Of a stretch of DNA of 64,000 nucleotides, positions 18,725 through 28,471 are shown in pieces; position 1 is the stretch's first letter, and each line of letters opens with the position of its first letter. Made by a program: the position numbers and the translations under genes. The notes beneath the pieces are model-generated. The model had not been told where the DNA came from. It ran no database searches and worked only from the letters and a program-made list of their open reading frames with translations. Source of the DNA: Phytobacter palmae (GTDB lineage Bacteria; Pseudomonadota; Gammaproteobacteria; Enterobacterales; Enterobacteriaceae); NCBI GenBank assembly GCA_900112785.1, contig FONB01000011.1, positions 1-64,000 of the forward strand, in the 5' to 3' direction.

Positions 18725-20746
18725 ATGAGTAAACCATTCAAACTGAATTCCGCTTTTCGTCCCTCCGGCGATCAGCCAGAAGCAATTCGTCGCCTGGAAG
18801 AGGGTCTCGAAGACGGTCTGGCTCATCAGACTTTGCTGGGCGTGACCGGTTCAGGGAAGACGTTCACCGTGGCGAATGTGATTGCGGATCTACAGCGCCC
18901 GACGATGGTGCTGGCGCCGAACAAAACCCTTGCCGCACAGCTCTATGGCGAAATGAAAGAGTTCTTCCCGGAAAATGCCGTGGAATATTTCGTCTCCTAT
19001 TACGACTACTATCAGCCGGAAGCTTATGTACCGAGTTCGGACACGTTTATTGAAAAGGACGCGTCGGTAAACGAACACATCGAGCAGATGCGTCTGTCGG
19101 CAACTAAGGCGCTTCTGGAACGTCGGGATGTCATTGTGGTGGCATCGGTCTCCGCGATTTACGGTCTGGGTGATCCGGATCTCTACCTGAAGATGATGTT
19201 GCATCTGACAAAAGGAATGATCATCGATCAGCGTTCCATACTGCGTCGTCTGGCAGAGTTGCAGTACACCCGCAATGACCAGGCGTTTCAGCGCGGCACC
19301 TTTCGCGTGCGAGGCGAGGTGATCGATATCTTCCCGGCGGAATCGGACGATATCGCCCTGCGCGTTGAGCTGTTTGATGAGGAAGTGGAGCGGCTGTCGC
19401 TGTTTGACCCGCTGACCGGGCACGTTGAGTCGACCATCCAGCGCTTTACCGTCTACCCCAAAACCCACTACGTCACGCCACGCGAGCGCATCATTCAGGC
19501 GATGGAAGAGATCAAAGACGAGCTGGTCGAACGCCGCAAGGTGCTACTGGAGAATAATAAGCTGCTCGAAGAGCAGCGGCTGACCCAGCGTACCCAGTTT
19601 GATCTGGAAATGATGAACGAGCTGGGATACTGCTCCGGCATCGAAAACTACTCGCGTTACCTTTCCGGGCGTGGGCCGGGCGAGCCGCCGCCGACGCTGT
19701 TTGATTATCTTCCGGCGGATGGCCTGCTGGTTATTGATGAATCCCACGTCACCATTCCGCAAATTGGCGGTATGTTCCGTGGCGACCGCGCGCGTAAAGA
19801 GACGCTGGTGGAGTATGGCTTCCGTCTGCCGTCGGCGCTCGATAACCGTCCACTGAAATTCGAAGAGTTCGAGGCGCTGGCACCGCAAACCATTTACGTG
19901 TCGGCGACGCCGGGCAATTATGAGCTCGAAAAATCCGGTGGTGAGGTGATAGACCAGGTTGTCCGTCCGACCGGGTTGCTCGACCCGATTATCGAAGTGC
20001 GACCGGTGGCAACCCAGGTGGACGACCTGCTCTCCGAGATCCGCAAACGTGCTGCCATTAATGAGCGCGTACTGGTCACGACACTGACCAAACGTATGGC
20101 GGAGGATTTAACCGAATATCTGGAAGAACACGGTGAACGTGTGCGTTATCTGCACTCAGATATCGATACGGTTGAACGTATGGAGATTATCCGCGACCTA
20201 CGCCTTGGCGAGTTCGATGTGCTGGTGGGCATTAACCTGCTGCGTGAGGGGCTGGATATGCCAGAAGTGTCGCTGGTGGCGATTCTGGATGCGGATAAAG
20301 AAGGTTTCCTGCGTTCCGAGCGTTCGCTGATCCAGACCATTGGTCGTGCAGCGCGTAACGTCAACGGTAAGGCCATTCTCTACGGCGACAAAATTACTCC
20401 GTCCATGGCGAAGGCGATGGGGGAAACCGAACGTCGTCGCGAGAAACAGCAGCAGTACAACGAAGAACACGGCATCACTCCGCAGGGGTTGAACAAGAAA
20501 GTTGTGGATATTCTGAGCCTCGGCGAGAATCTGGCTAAAACCAAAGGCAAAGGTCGCGGTAAATCGCGCACTCCTGCTCAGGTGGAAGCCGCCGAACTGG
20601 CGTTAACCCCGAAAGCGCTGCAGCAGAAAATTCACGAGCTGGAAGGGCAGATGATGCAGCATGCGCAGAATCTCGAATTCGAAGAGGCGGCGAAATGCCG
20701 CGATCAACTGCATCAATTGCGCGAATTGTTTATTGCCGCCTCGTAA
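18725..20746 (+). CDS. uvrB: Excinuclease ABC subunit B
   Basis: UvrB is the damage-verifying helicase-like subunit of nucleotide excision repair; it is loaded by UvrA and recruits UvrC. The 673 residues equal the E. coli length. Walker A GVTGSGKT is at 39-46, and the damage-clamping beta-hairpin begins at [12 protein letters not shown] near residue 92. The helicase motif VIDESH and the C-terminal TIGRAARN follow, and the UvrC-binding UVR coiled coil ends the protein. A LexA box lies upstream. Confidence 0.98.
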   Translation: MSKPFKLNSAFRPSGDQPEAIRRLEEGLEDGLAHQTLLGVTGSGKTFTVANVIADLQRPTMVLAPNKTLAAQLYGEMKEFFPENAVEYFVSYYDYYQPEAYVPSSDTFIEKDASVNEHIEQMRLSATKALLERRDVIVVASVSAIYGLGDPDLYLKMMLHLTKGMIIDQRSILRRLAELQYTRNDQAFQRGTFRVRGEVIDIFPAESDDIALRVELFDEEVERLSLFDPLTGHVESTIQRFTVYPKTHYVTPRERIIQAMEEIKDELVERRKVLLENNKLLEEQRLTQRTQFDLEMMNELGYCSGIENYSRYLSGRGPGEPPPTLFDYLPADGLLVIDESHVTIPQIGGMFRGDRARKETLVEYGFRLPSALDNRPLKFEEFEALAPQTIYVSATPGNYELEKSGGEVIDQVVRPTGLLDPIIEVRPVATQVDDLLSEIRKRAAINERVLVTTLTKRMAEDLTEYLEEHGERVRYLHSDIDTVERMEIIRDLRLGEFDVLVGINLLREGLDMPEVSLVAILDADKEGFLRSERSLIQTIGRAARNVNGKAILYGDKITPSMAKAMGETERRREKQQQYNEEHGITPQGLNKKVVDILSLGENLAKTKGKGRGKSRTPAQVEAAELALTPKALQQKIHELEGQMMQHAQNLEFEEAAKCRDQLHQLRELFIAAS

Positions 20747-20778
20747 CAAGATGCCGGTCACGAAATTCACCTGTGCAT

Positions 20779-20795
20779 CTTAATGTTTGCTTAAT
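20779..20795 (+). promoter_or_regulatory. PmrA box upstream of a small membrane-peptide gene
   Basis: CTTAAT-GTTTG-CTTAAT is an exact direct repeat with the five-base spacer of the PmrA (BasR) consensus YTTAAK-N5-YTTAAK. It lies 41 bases before the 30-codon reading frame at 20837, in the orientation that would activate it. The pmrA gene is 1.2 kb away. Confidence 0.8.
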
Positions 20796-20836
20796 GAAAG
20801 CCGATTACTCTCCTGTGAAAAATCAGGAGAGTATCT

Positions 20837-20929
20837 ATGCAAAAAGAAAATCTGGCTCAGTATCTGGCTGTGGCGCTGTCCCTCGCCATCATCATCGGCT
20901 TTACCCATCTCTGGATGCTCTCTTACTGA
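20837..20929 (+). CDS. 30-residue single-helix membrane peptide, PmrR-like
   Basis: ATG at 20837 follows CAGGAGAGTATCT, a strong ribosome site. The product begins MQKENLAQYLAV and ends HLWMLSY: a short polar start, then one hydrophobic helix from about residue 8 to 28. Size, topology and the aromatic Trp/Tyr end resemble PmrR, the roughly 30-residue Salmonella inner-membrane peptide that is induced by PmrA and inhibits LpxT. Sequence similarity is weak, so homology is an inference. A PmrA box lies directly upstream and pmrCAB is adjacent and convergent: pmrB ends seven bases beyond this stop codon. Confidence 0.75.
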   Translation: MQKENLAQYLAVALSLAIIIGFTHLWMLSY

Positions 20930-20936
20930 GATTCCC

Positions 20937-22016
20937 TTAACGCGCAATCGAGTTGAGTTTCACCCATGCGCGCACACCCGGACCAGGTTGACGGTTATGC
21001 AAGAAGAATTGCGCGTCATGGAGTTGGGCGATTCGTGAAACGATACTCAATCCAAGCCCCGATCCGCCATAGCGACTATCCATTCGCACAAAAGCCTTAC
21101 TCAACTCTCCGCTACGGGATTCATCCACGCCTGAACCCTCATCTTCCACCGACAGAACCGGTGTTGCGCCGCCGACAAGGCTCACGGTAATGGTGGTGCC
21201 TGCCGGGCTGTACCGATGGGCGTTTTCCACCAGATTGCGCAGCAGAACCTGCAATAGCGTGGCATCACCTGCCACCGCGATATCTTCTGTCATTTCCGGC
21301 AACTGTAAACGCTGCTGTCGGGTTTGCAGCATTCTCTCCAGTTCACCGTGGACCGGCATGACCACATCTTCCAGCAGCATCACCTGCTGATAGCTTCCCG
21401 CAGAAAAAGATTGCCCGACCCTGGCGAGCTGCAGCAACTGGGCAATATTTTCCGTCATCTGGTCCAGACGCTGGAGCAGCGGAGCGACATCCAGGGCATG
21501 GCTTTTGGCCATTAACTCCAGATGCAGGCGCAGACCTGCCAGCGGCGTGCGTAACTCATGGGCTACGTCGGCAGTAAACAGGCGTTCGCGATCCAGGGTA
21601 ACGGTAAGACGAGAAACCAGTTGATTGATTGCAGAGGCTACGGCTTCCACCTCGCGTACCGGATTTTCCAGCACAATGGGTTCAAGATTACCCGGCGTAC
21701 GCGCATCCAGCTCGCGCTGTAATGCCGACAGGGGGCGGGTAATGGTTTTCAACGCCTTAAAACAGAGCAGAAGGGCGAGGCCAATGATCAACAGGCTCGG
21801 CACCAGCAGACTGGCGACAGCTTCGTGCACTTCATGCTCGATCTGTTTGTGATTGTTATGGTTGTGAATAGCGCTTTCCACCAGGAGCTGGACTTGCTCT
21901 TTGCTCTCATGCCATAGCCAGAACACGCTCACCAGTTGACAAACCACCAGAATGGCTCCGACGGTGAGCAGCAAACGGCTTCGCATCGACCAGTTCTTGA
22001 GCTGAAATATTGCCAT
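20937..22016 (-). CDS. pmrB: Sensor kinase PmrB (BasS)
   Basis: PmrB senses ferric iron, aluminium and mild acid in the periplasm and phosphorylates PmrA. The 359-residue protein has two membrane helices (about 13-35 and 68-88) around a short periplasmic loop. That loop carries two ExxE metal-binding motifs, ESKE (37-40) and EVHE (62-65), as in Salmonella PmrB. A HAMP segment follows, then the H-box FTADVAHELRTPL with His153 and an HATPase domain (N-box LVENAHRYS, GSGLGLS). It begins two bases after the pmrA stop and is the last gene of pmrCAB. Confidence 0.93.
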   Translation of the reverse strand: MAIFQLKNWSMRSRLLLTVGAILVVCQLVSVFWLWHESKEQVQLLVESAIHNHNNHKQIEHEVHEAVASLLVPSLLIIGLALLLCFKALKTITRPLSALQRELDARTPGNLEPIVLENPVREVEAVASAINQLVSRLTVTLDRERLFTADVAHELRTPLAGLRLHLELMAKSHALDVAPLLQRLDQMTENIAQLLQLARVGQSFSAGSYQQVMLLEDVVMPVHGELERMLQTRQQRLQLPEMTEDIAVAGDATLLQVLLRNLVENAHRYSPAGTTITVSLVGGATPVLSVEDEGSGVDESRSGELSKAFVRMDSRYGGSGLGLSIVSRIAQLHDAQFFLHNRQPGPGVRAWVKLNSIAR

Positions 22017-22018
22017 GC

Positions 22019-22690
22019 TTATTCCTGTTTATCGGCGTGGATCAACATATACCCGTAGCCGCGCACGGTACGGATACGCGATTTGCCGATTTTGTCACGC
22101 AGATTATGGATATGCACTTCCAGCGTATTAGTGGCCGGTTCGTTATCCCAGTTGTAAATGTCGTTATAGAGGATTTCACGGTGCACCGGCGTGCCCACTT
22201 TCATCAGCAGGCGTGACAGCAGCGCGTACTCTTTTGGCGTAAGCTCCAGCAACTCTTCGCTGAGCCATACCTGACGGCGGGTCAAATTCAGTCGCAAATT
22301 ACCATTCGTTAATTCACTGTCCGCCTGATTATTGTGGCGACGCAGCAGGGCACGAATACGCGCGTTAAGCTCTTCGAGTGCAAAAGGCTTGACCAGATAA
22401 TCATCCGCGCCGGTGTCCAGCCCGGAAATACGATCGGCGAGCGTGTCCCTGGCGGTCAAAATCAATACCGGCAGCGTAAACTTCTCGCGGCGGACGCGCT
22501 CCAGGAAATGAAGGCCATCTTCATCCGGCAGGCCGAGATCAAGCACCATCAGACTGTAGTATCCGGTTGCCAGACTCAGGCCCGCTTCATGCGCGGTGGA
22601 TACGCCATCGCAGGCGTATCCTTCACTTTGCATGGCCAGAATCAATCCCTGTAATAACAGTGCATCGTCTTCTACGACCAGAATTTTCAT
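22019..22690 (-). CDS. pmrA: Response regulator PmrA (BasR)
   Basis: PmrA is an OmpR/PhoB-type regulator of lipid A modification genes. The receiver domain has the acidic pocket VVEDD (residues 6-9), phosphorylation site Asp51 in [11 protein letters not shown], and switch lysine in DDYLVKPF. The DNA-binding half is a winged helix with LTPKEYALL and [14 protein letters not shown]. Its 223 residues are close to E. coli BasR and Salmonella PmrA throughout, not only in the family core. It overlaps the pmrC stop by four bases. Two PmrA boxes in this window are likely direct targets. Confidence 0.94.
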   Translation of the reverse strand: MKILVVEDDALLLQGLILAMQSEGYACDGVSTAHEAGLSLATGYYSLMVLDLGLPDEDGLHFLERVRREKFTLPVLILTARDTLADRISGLDTGADDYLVKPFALEELNARIRALLRRHNNQADSELTNGNLRLNLTRRQVWLSEELLELTPKEYALLSRLLMKVGTPVHREILYNDIYNWDNEPATNTLEVHIHNLRDKIGKSRIRTVRGYGYMLIHADKQE

Positions 22691-24330
22691 TTCGGCTCTC
22701 CACGGCAGGCAGTCAAAATATCATCTTGCGCACGGTACTCCTTCGTACTGACCCCTGTCATACCCAACATGGTCGAGAAGAGATTATCCTGCGAAAAGTG
22801 CTTTTGCTGTGCCTCTTTTTGCAGGCACTGATTATCTACGCCGTAACGCTTTTGATAATCCTCAGACAGCCAAATAAGCATCGGGATATGTTTTTGTGTT
22901 TCCGGGGCGATGGAGTAAGGCAAACCGTGTAAATAGACCCCGTCTTCACCCAGCGATTCACCATGGTCAGAAAGATAGACCAGGCTGGTGGTGAATTTAT
23001 CCTGTTTTGATTGCAGTAATTTAATGGCTTTGTCGACAATATAATCAATATACAAAATGGTGTTGTCGTAAGTGTTCACCAGTTGTTCCTGCGTACAGGT
23101 CTGAATTTGGCTGGTATCGCAGGTCGGGGTAAATTTACGAAACGCCGCCGGGTAGCGGTTATAGTAGGTCGGCCCATGGCTACCAATAGTGTGCAATACA
23201 ATGACGCCGTCATGTTGCAGGTTATTGATATAGTCTTCGAGCTGATGGAATAACGCTTCATCCTGGCATTCACCGTCAATACATAACCCAGGCAGATTCA
23301 GCGCAGTCACGTCCTGATGAGGAACCCGATCGCAGGCGCCTTTGCAGCCGCCGTCGTTTTCATTCCACAACACCTGGATGCCTGCACGCTGAATAATATC
23401 CAGCAGCCCTTCCTGATGATGGGCCAGTTCTTCGTCGTAATTCTGGCGCGGCATGTTGGAGAACATACAGGGCACCGAAATGGCCGTTGCCGTACCACAA
23501 GAAGTGGTGTTCGGGAAATAGACCACATTATCCTGTTTTAAACGCGGATTGGTGTCATGAGCATAACCGCCCAGCGAAAAGTTAGCGGCACGCGAGGTTT
23601 CGCCAACGATCAAAATGGTCAGGTTTTTACGCGGGCCATTTTGCATTTGCGCGCGTTGTTGTGCGTCTTCGCCAATACGCACCAGCGGTAAATTATCCAT
23701 GCGATGATGGCTATACCAGGATAAGCCTGCGGTGATGCTGTTTGACGGACTGAGCGATTTAACCAGTTCTTTATTATTACGAAACAGTGAGGCGTAATCT
23801 TTATAGAATAACAGCGCAACGAAAACGATCAGTAATGCAGAAACCGCAATGCTAACGAGGCGACTAATAATACTGCGCCAGGTCGAGACCGGCGCTTTGA
23901 TTTTAATCCACCAGGCGATAAGCACCATTAACACGCCTGAAAACAGCAGCACCACAATCATACGAGGTGATAGCAGGGCGAAACTTTCAGCCGGCGTGGT
24001 ATCCAGAATATTGGTCACCATTGAGCGGTCGATAATAATGCCAAAGCTCATGATGAAATATTGCGCTGCCGCGCTGACCAGAACAAAGAGGCTGATCGTC
24101 AGACGGTCCAGGCGTAAAAACGAGGCCAGGGTTAAGACAATATTGATAACGCTGAAAGCCACGACAGGCATTGAGGCAAATACCAGCGCGTTATGCAAAG
24201 AGTCCACTGGCAATAAATTAAATGCCTGGCGATAAAATGCAATGTTTAATATCAGTGCGATATAGAGCGCAAATAAAATCAGAAAGCTCAGGCGGCTTAA
24301 GGTCGGCCGGGAAAGACGAAAAGTAGGCAT
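22687..24330 (-). CDS. eptA: Lipid A phosphoethanolamine transferase EptA (PmrC)
   Basis: EptA attaches phosphoethanolamine to lipid A phosphates in the inner membrane, reducing binding of cationic peptides. The 547 residues equal E. coli EptA. Five membrane helices occupy the first 180 residues. The periplasmic alkaline-phosphatase-fold domain has VGETSRA (metal ligand Glu244), the nucleophile Thr280 in [15 protein letters not shown], and the late motif [10 protein letters not shown]. Paired cysteines (CKGACDR, CIDGECQ) suggest disulphides. It is the first gene of the pmrCAB operon, preceded by a PmrA box. Confidence 0.95.
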   Translation of the reverse strand: MPTFRLSRPTLSRLSFLILFALYIALILNIAFYRQAFNLLPVDSLHNALVFASMPVVAFSVINIVLTLASFLRLDRLTISLFVLVSAAAQYFIMSFGIIIDRSMVTNILDTTPAESFALLSPRMIVVLLFSGVLMVLIAWWIKIKAPVSTWRSIISRLVSIAVSALLIVFVALLFYKDYASLFRNNKELVKSLSPSNSITAGLSWYSHHRMDNLPLVRIGEDAQQRAQMQNGPRKNLTILIVGETSRAANFSLGGYAHDTNPRLKQDNVVYFPNTTSCGTATAISVPCMFSNMPRQNYDEELAHHQEGLLDIIQRAGIQVLWNENDGGCKGACDRVPHQDVTALNLPGLCIDGECQDEALFHQLEDYINNLQHDGVIVLHTIGSHGPTYYNRYPAAFRKFTPTCDTSQIQTCTQEQLVNTYDNTILYIDYIVDKAIKLLQSKQDKFTTSLVYLSDHGESLGEDGVYLHGLPYSIAPETQKHIPMLIWLSEDYQKRYGVDNQCLQKEAQQKHFSQDNLFSTMLGMTGVSTKEYRAQDDILTACRGEPK

Positions 24331-24376
24331 GACAACGATCCTGACAAAGACAGGATCACTATTCTGAACAAGAATC

Positions 24377-24393
24377 TTTAAGACAACCTTAAG
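24377..24393 (-). promoter_or_regulatory. PmrA box of the pmrCAB operon
   Basis: On the minus strand the site reads CTTAAG-GTTGT-CTTAAA, matching the PmrA consensus hexamer repeat with a five-base spacer apart from its final base. It starts about 46 bases upstream of eptA. This supports positive autoregulation of the operon, as known for Salmonella pmrCAB. Confidence 0.82.
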
Positions 24394-24442
24394 AAATTAA
24401 GGAAACGTGACGGCACGAGCACAAATCGTACTCGCTGCGCTA

Positions 24443-25351
24443 TTAACCCAGGGCCTGAACCGCTTTTTCCAGCGCTTCACGCAGCAAATGTCTGTCATGG
24501 CGGTAAGGGATATCGCTGGCTTCCAGCACCCCCTGAATAACTACCCGGTCAGAGACAGCAGAGACATCCACTTTTGGCCCAACAATAACGGCATCAATGA
24601 TCGGTTTACCGACATATTGCTCCATGATTGTCAGCTTATCCTTAAGCGTCAGGTTGGCTGCGGCCACACTCAGCTCTCTGCCGAGGTTACCGATATAGAC
24701 CACTGGCGCGGGGGTACGGCGCAATGCCTGAGAAAGATCTTCCAGCAGCAGTAACGGCAACAGGCTGGTATAAAAACTCCCCGGGCCAATTAAAATCAGA
24801 TCCGCTTCGGCAATCGCCTGAATGGCCTCCCGCGTGGCGTGTACTTTAGGGAACAGCATCAGTTCCTGTACCGGAGATTCCAGCAGGTCGATATTCACTT
24901 CGCCATAGACCATATGGCCTTCGTTGTCTGTTGCCATTAAATCAACCGGCTGCTCAGACATCGGGATAAGAAACGCATCCACTTTTAGCAGATTACGAAT
25001 AAGATTTATCGCCTCCAGAGGGCGCACGCTAAGGTGGTCTAGCGCCTTTAACATCAAATTTCCGAGGTTATGGCCGGAAAGTTCGCCATTACCGCTGAAA
25101 CGATACTCAAACATCGCCGAAGCGACGCTGGGTTCAGTAATAAGCTGATTTAAACAGTTGCGCATATCGCCCCAGGCAATCCCTCCCTCAGAGCGGCGAA
25201 TTCGCCCGGTGGAACCGCCGTTATCCGTGGTCGTCACAATGCCGGTGAGCCGCGAGCCTAATGATGATAAAGCCGACATCACGCGGCCCAGACCGTGCCC
25301 ACCGCCAAGCGCAACGACGCGATCCAGATCCGCAAGAGTGCGATTACGCAT
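24443..25351 (-). CDS. ybhK: YvcK/CofD-like protein YbhK
   Basis: YbhK belongs to the UPF0052 (YvcK) group, related in fold to the CofD transferase. Bacillus YvcK binds UDP-sugars and is needed for gluconeogenic growth; the enterobacterial role is unclear. The 302 residues equal the E. coli length. The N-terminal nucleotide-binding motif [11 protein letters not shown] is near residue 13, with the [12 protein letters not shown] segment following and [12 protein letters not shown] in the second half. It is divergent from moaA and lies upstream of eptA on the same strand, with the PmrA box between. Confidence 0.92.
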   Translation of the reverse strand: MRNRTLADLDRVVALGGGHGLGRVMSALSSLGSRLTGIVTTTDNGGSTGRIRRSEGGIAWGDMRNCLNQLITEPSVASAMFEYRFSGNGELSGHNLGNLMLKALDHLSVRPLEAINLIRNLLKVDAFLIPMSEQPVDLMATDNEGHMVYGEVNIDLLESPVQELMLFPKVHATREAIQAIAEADLILIGPGSFYTSLLPLLLLEDLSQALRRTPAPVVYIGNLGRELSVAAANLTLKDKLTIMEQYVGKPIIDAVIVGPKVDVSAVSDRVVIQGVLEASDIPYRHDRHLLREALEKAVQALG

Positions 25352-25491
25352 AAACCTTCCTTATAAATGATTACCGCGCTACGTTAACCTAAATACCACC
25401 TAATGACGATGCTGTGCAGGGTGGAAAATGACGTATATCAAAGCAAAAAAGGCATTTTCACGTACTCTGTAATGAAAAGGCACGATCATGT

Positions 25492-25515
25492 CGCTATATA
25501 AAAGTTTATACAGCG
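25492..25515 (+). promoter_or_regulatory. ModE site upstream of moaA
   Basis: CGCTATATA and TATACAGCG, separated by six bases, form a nearly perfect inverted repeat of the ModE operator type. ModE-molybdate activates moaA in E. coli. The site lies about 100 bases before the riboswitch. Confidence 0.75.
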
Positions 25516-25590
25516 TTAATGATGTTGGCGAAACAAAACGCTTCGCGCTACTATCGCCATAACGAATTTATCTCGTTACGCACAACATAC

Positions 25591-25709
25591 ACTCTAGCCT
25601 CTGTACCTAAGTCTGACGATAGGGTCCTTTGGCCGTGGCGATACCACCGGTATCAGCCACCAGGGTGCAGGAAGAAATGACTGCATCTCCCGTATTTGGA
25701 AAGGTGTAC
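25591..25709 (+). promoter_or_regulatory. Molybdenum-cofactor riboswitch (moaA leader)
   Basis: The 119-base leader carries the hallmark segments of the Moco RNA motif: ACTCTAGCCTCTG at the 5' end, TTTGGCCGTGGCGAT, GCCACCAGGG, GGAAGAAATGACTGC, and CCCGTATTTGGAAAGGTGTAC abutting the start codon. In E. coli this element lowers moaA expression when cofactor is sufficient. The 3' part contains the AAAGG ribosome site, so control of translation is expected. Confidence 0.92.
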
Positions 25710-26699
25710 ATGGCCACACAACTGACTGACCCGTTCGCGCGTAAGTTCTTTTACTTGCGTTTGTCGATCACTGACGTATGCAACTTCCGTTGCACTTACT
25801 GCCTGCCCAACGGCTACAAGCCGGGGGGCGTCACCAATAAAGGTTTTCTCAGCCTTGAGGAAATTCGTCGCGTTACGCGTGCGTTTTCTGCTATGGGCAC
25901 CGAAAAAGTTCGTCTGACCGGTGGTGAACCTTCACTGCGTCGCGACTTTACCGACATTATCGCCGCCGTGCGAGAAAACCACGCTATCCGCCAGCTTGCG
26001 GTCACTACTAATGGTTACCGTCTGGCCCGGGACGTGGCGCACTGGCGTGATGCCGGCCTGACGGCTATCAATGTCAGCGTCGACAGCCTCGATGCGCGTC
26101 AATTTTTTGCGATTACCGGTCAGGATAAGTTTAAGCAGGTGATGGACGGTATTGATGCTGCTTTTGCCGCGGGCTTTGAGAAGGTCAAAGTCAATACTGT
26201 GCTGATGCGCGACGTCAATCATCACCAGCTCGACACCTTTCTTTCCTGGATCAAACCTCGCCCCATTCAACTGCGTTTTATTGAACTCATGGAAACTGGT
26301 GAAGGCAGCGATCTCTTTCGAAAACACCATATCTCCGGCGATGTGCTGCGCGGCGAACTGCTTAAACGCGGCTGGATACAGAAGCTGCGCAGCCGCAGTG
26401 ACGGTCCTGCACAGGTTTTCTGCCATCCGGATTATGCCGGCGAGATTGGTCTGATCATGCCCTATGAAAAAGACTTTTGCGCCAGTTGTAATCGGCTACG
26501 GGTCTCTTCTGTCGGAAAACTGCATTTATGCCTGTTTGGCGACGGAGGGGTAGATCTGCGCGATCTGCTACAGGATGACAATCAGCAGGCCGTGCTGGAA
26601 GCGCGCATTGCCGCGTCCCTTGCGCACAAAAAACAGACCCATTTTCTGCATGAGGGCAACACCGGCATTACGCAAAATCTGTCTTACATTGGCGGATAA
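25710..26699 (+). CDS. moaA: GTP 3',8-cyclase MoaA
   Basis: MoaA is the radical-SAM enzyme for the first step of molybdopterin synthesis, turning GTP into 3',8-cyclo-GTP. The start at 25710, right after the riboswitch, gives 329 residues as in E. coli; the frame is open 27 codons further upstream, but that DNA is the riboswitch. The N-terminal cluster motif is Cys24-x3-Cys28-x2-Cys31. The second cluster near the C-terminus is FCASCNRLR followed by HLCLFG. It heads the moaABCDE operon. Confidence 0.97.
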   Translation: MATQLTDPFARKFFYLRLSITDVCNFRCTYCLPNGYKPGGVTNKGFLSLEEIRRVTRAFSAMGTEKVRLTGGEPSLRRDFTDIIAAVRENHAIRQLAVTTNGYRLARDVAHWRDAGLTAINVSVDSLDARQFFAITGQDKFKQVMDGIDAAFAAGFEKVKVNTVLMRDVNHHQLDTFLSWIKPRPIQLRFIELMETGEGSDLFRKHHISGDVLRGELLKRGWIQKLRSRSDGPAQVFCHPDYAGEIGLIMPYEKDFCASCNRLRVSSVGKLHLCLFGDGGVDLRDLLQDDNQQAVLEARIAASLAHKKQTHFLHEGNTGITQNLSYIGG

Positions 26700-26719
26700 C
26701 GGCCGCAAGGAGAAAAGAA

Positions 26720-27232
26720 ATGAGTCAGGTTAGTACTGAATTTATCCCTACCCGTATCGCGATTCTTACTGTTTCCAGCCGTCGCGGCGAAGAGGATGAC
26801 ACTTCCGGGCATTTCCTGCGCGACTCAGCGCTGGAGGCGGGACATAAAGTGGTGGCGAAAGCCATTGTCAAAGAGAACCGCTATGCCATTCGCGCGCAGG
26901 TCTCTGTGTGGATTGCCAGCGATGACGTCCAGGTGGTGCTGATTAACGGTGGCACCGGTTTTACCGATGGCGATCAGGCGCCGGAAGCTTTATTGCCGCT
27001 GTTTGACCGCGAAGTAGAAGGGTTTGGCGAGGTGTTCCGCATGCTCTCTTTCGAAGAAATTGGCACCTCCACGCTGCAATCACGCGCAGTAGCCGGGATC
27101 GCCAATAAGACGCTGATTTTCGCGATGCCCGGTTCCACTAAAGCCTGTCGTACCGCATGGGACAATATCATTGCGCCGCAGCTTGATGCGCGTACGCGCC
27201 CGTGTAATTTTCACTCCCACATTAAGCCCTAG
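26720..27232 (+). CDS. moaB: Molybdenum cofactor protein MoaB
   Basis: MoaB is a MogA-like protein whose E. coli version appears inactive or redundant in molybdopterin adenylation. The 170 residues show the family core: ILTVSSRRGEEDDTSG near the N-terminus, the substrate loop INGGTGFTDGDQAPEA, and FAMPGSTKACR. It follows moaA by 20 bases with an AAGGAG ribosome site. Confidence 0.96.
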   Translation: MSQVSTEFIPTRIAILTVSSRRGEEDDTSGHFLRDSALEAGHKVVAKAIVKENRYAIRAQVSVWIASDDVQVVLINGGTGFTDGDQAPEALLPLFDREVEGFGEVFRMLSFEEIGTSTLQSRAVAGIANKTLIFAMPGSTKACRTAWDNIIAPQLDARTRPCNFHSHIKP

Positions 27233-27235
27233 TTT

Positions 27236-27721
27236 ATGTCACAACTCACCCATATTAACGCCGATGGCGAAGCGCATATGGTGGATGTCTCTGCCAAAGC
27301 CGAAACCGTGCGGGAAGCCCGCGCCGAAGCGTTCGTGACCATGCAACCGCAAACGCTGGCGATGATTATTGACGGCAGCCATCACAAAGGTGATGTCTTT
27401 GCCACGGCGCGTATTGCGGGCATTCAGGCGGCAAAACGCACCTGGGATTTAATCCCACTGTGTCACCCGCTGTTGCTCAGCAAAGTGGAAGTGCAATTAC
27501 AGGCACAGCCTGAGCATAACCGGGTTCGCATCGAATCGCTCTGCCGCCTGAGCGGGAAAACCGGGGTGGAAATGGAAGCGCTGACGGCGGCGTCGGTGGC
27601 GGCACTGACAATTTACGATATGTGCAAAGCCGTGCAGAAGGATATGGTCATTGGCCCGGTACGCCTGCTGGCGAAAAGCGGCGGTAAGTCCGGCGATTTC
27701 AGGATAGAAAAAGATGATTAA
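27236..27721 (+). CDS. moaC: Cyclic pyranopterin monophosphate synthase MoaC
   Basis: MoaC converts the MoaA product into cyclic pyranopterin monophosphate. It has 161 residues, starting three bases after the moaB stop. The conserved segments are [14 protein letters not shown] at the start, [13 protein letters not shown] in the middle, and the catalytic region [20 protein letters not shown] with KDMVIG. The stop overlaps moaD by eight bases. Confidence 0.97.
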   Translation: MSQLTHINADGEAHMVDVSAKAETVREARAEAFVTMQPQTLAMIIDGSHHKGDVFATARIAGIQAAKRTWDLIPLCHPLLLSKVEVQLQAQPEHNRVRIESLCRLSGKTGVEMEALTAASVAALTIYDMCKAVQKDMVIGPVRLLAKSGGKSGDFRIEKDD

Positions 27722-27959
27722 TGTACTTTTTTTCGCGCAAGTGCGTGAATTGACCGGGTGTGACCGATTAACGCTCAATGAGACGTTTCCGTCTGTGGAA
27801 GCGGTGCGTCAGCATCTTGCCGCGCGTAACGATCGTTGGGCGCTGGCGCTCGAAAAGGGCAAACTGCTGGCGGCGGTAAACCAGACGCTGGTGAGTCTTG
27901 AAAATCCCCTCGCCGACGGCGACGAAGTGGCCTTTTTCCCGCCAGTGACCGGGGGCTAA
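27714..27959 (+). CDS. moaD: Molybdopterin synthase small subunit MoaD
   Basis: MoaD is the ubiquitin-like sulphur carrier of molybdopterin synthase. The 81 residues end in the required Gly-Gly (VTGG), whose terminal carboxylate becomes the thiocarboxylate. The frame overlaps moaC by eight bases. moaE follows after one base, so the two synthase subunits are translated as a pair. Confidence 0.97.
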   Translation: MINVLFFAQVRELTGCDRLTLNETFPSVEAVRQHLAARNDRWALALEKGKLLAAVNQTLVSLENPLADGDEVAFFPPVTGG

Positions 27960-27960
27960 G

Positions 27961-28413
27961 ATGGCACAGACACGTATCGTGGTGGACCACGCGCCGTTTA
28001 GCGTTGGCGATGAGTATCAACGGCTTAGCGAGCGAGATGAAGATGGCGCGGTGGTGACCTTTACCGGCAAAGTGCGTAATCATAATCTTGGCGATAATGT
28101 CAGTGCTCTGACGCTTGAACACTATCCGGGAATGACGGAAAAGACGCTGGCGGGGATTGTTGACGAAGCGCGAGAGCGCTGGCCGCTGGGTAACGTCACG
28201 GTGATTCATCGTGTGGGCGAACTCTGGCCCGGCGATGAAATTGTCTTTGTCGGCGTGACCAGCGCACACCGTAGCAGCGCCTTTGAAGCAGGGCAGTTTA
28301 TTATGGATTACCTTAAAACGCGTGCGCCGTTCTGGAAGCGTGAAGCCACGGCGCAGGGTGAACGCTGGGTAGAGGCGCGCGATAGCGATAAACAGGCGGC
28401 GCAACGCTGGTAA
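27961..28413 (+). CDS. moaE: Molybdopterin synthase large subunit MoaE
   Basis: MoaE is the catalytic subunit that, with MoaD thiocarboxylate, adds two sulphurs to make molybdopterin. Its 150 residues include GAVVTFTGKVRNHN, LEHYPGMTEK, the VTSAHRSSAFEAG motif and the catalytic-lysine segment LKTRAPFWKRE. It is the last gene of the moa operon; ybhL starts 58 bases later with its own ribosome site. Confidence 0.97.
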   Translation: MAQTRIVVDHAPFSVGDEYQRLSERDEDGAVVTFTGKVRNHNLGDNVSALTLEHYPGMTEKTLAGIVDEARERWPLGNVTVIHRVGELWPGDEIVFVGVTSAHRSSAFEAGQFIMDYLKTRAPFWKREATAQGERWVEARDSDKQAAQRW

Positions 28414-28471
28414 CGCTTTGTCGGGATTGTGTTAATCTTGAAGCTGGGTATCCACTTTTTCAGGAGTCATT

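Noticed and set aside
25629-25709. Upstream start for MoaA at 25629
   Set aside because: The 27 extra codons are the Moco riboswitch; the E. coli start aligns with 25710.
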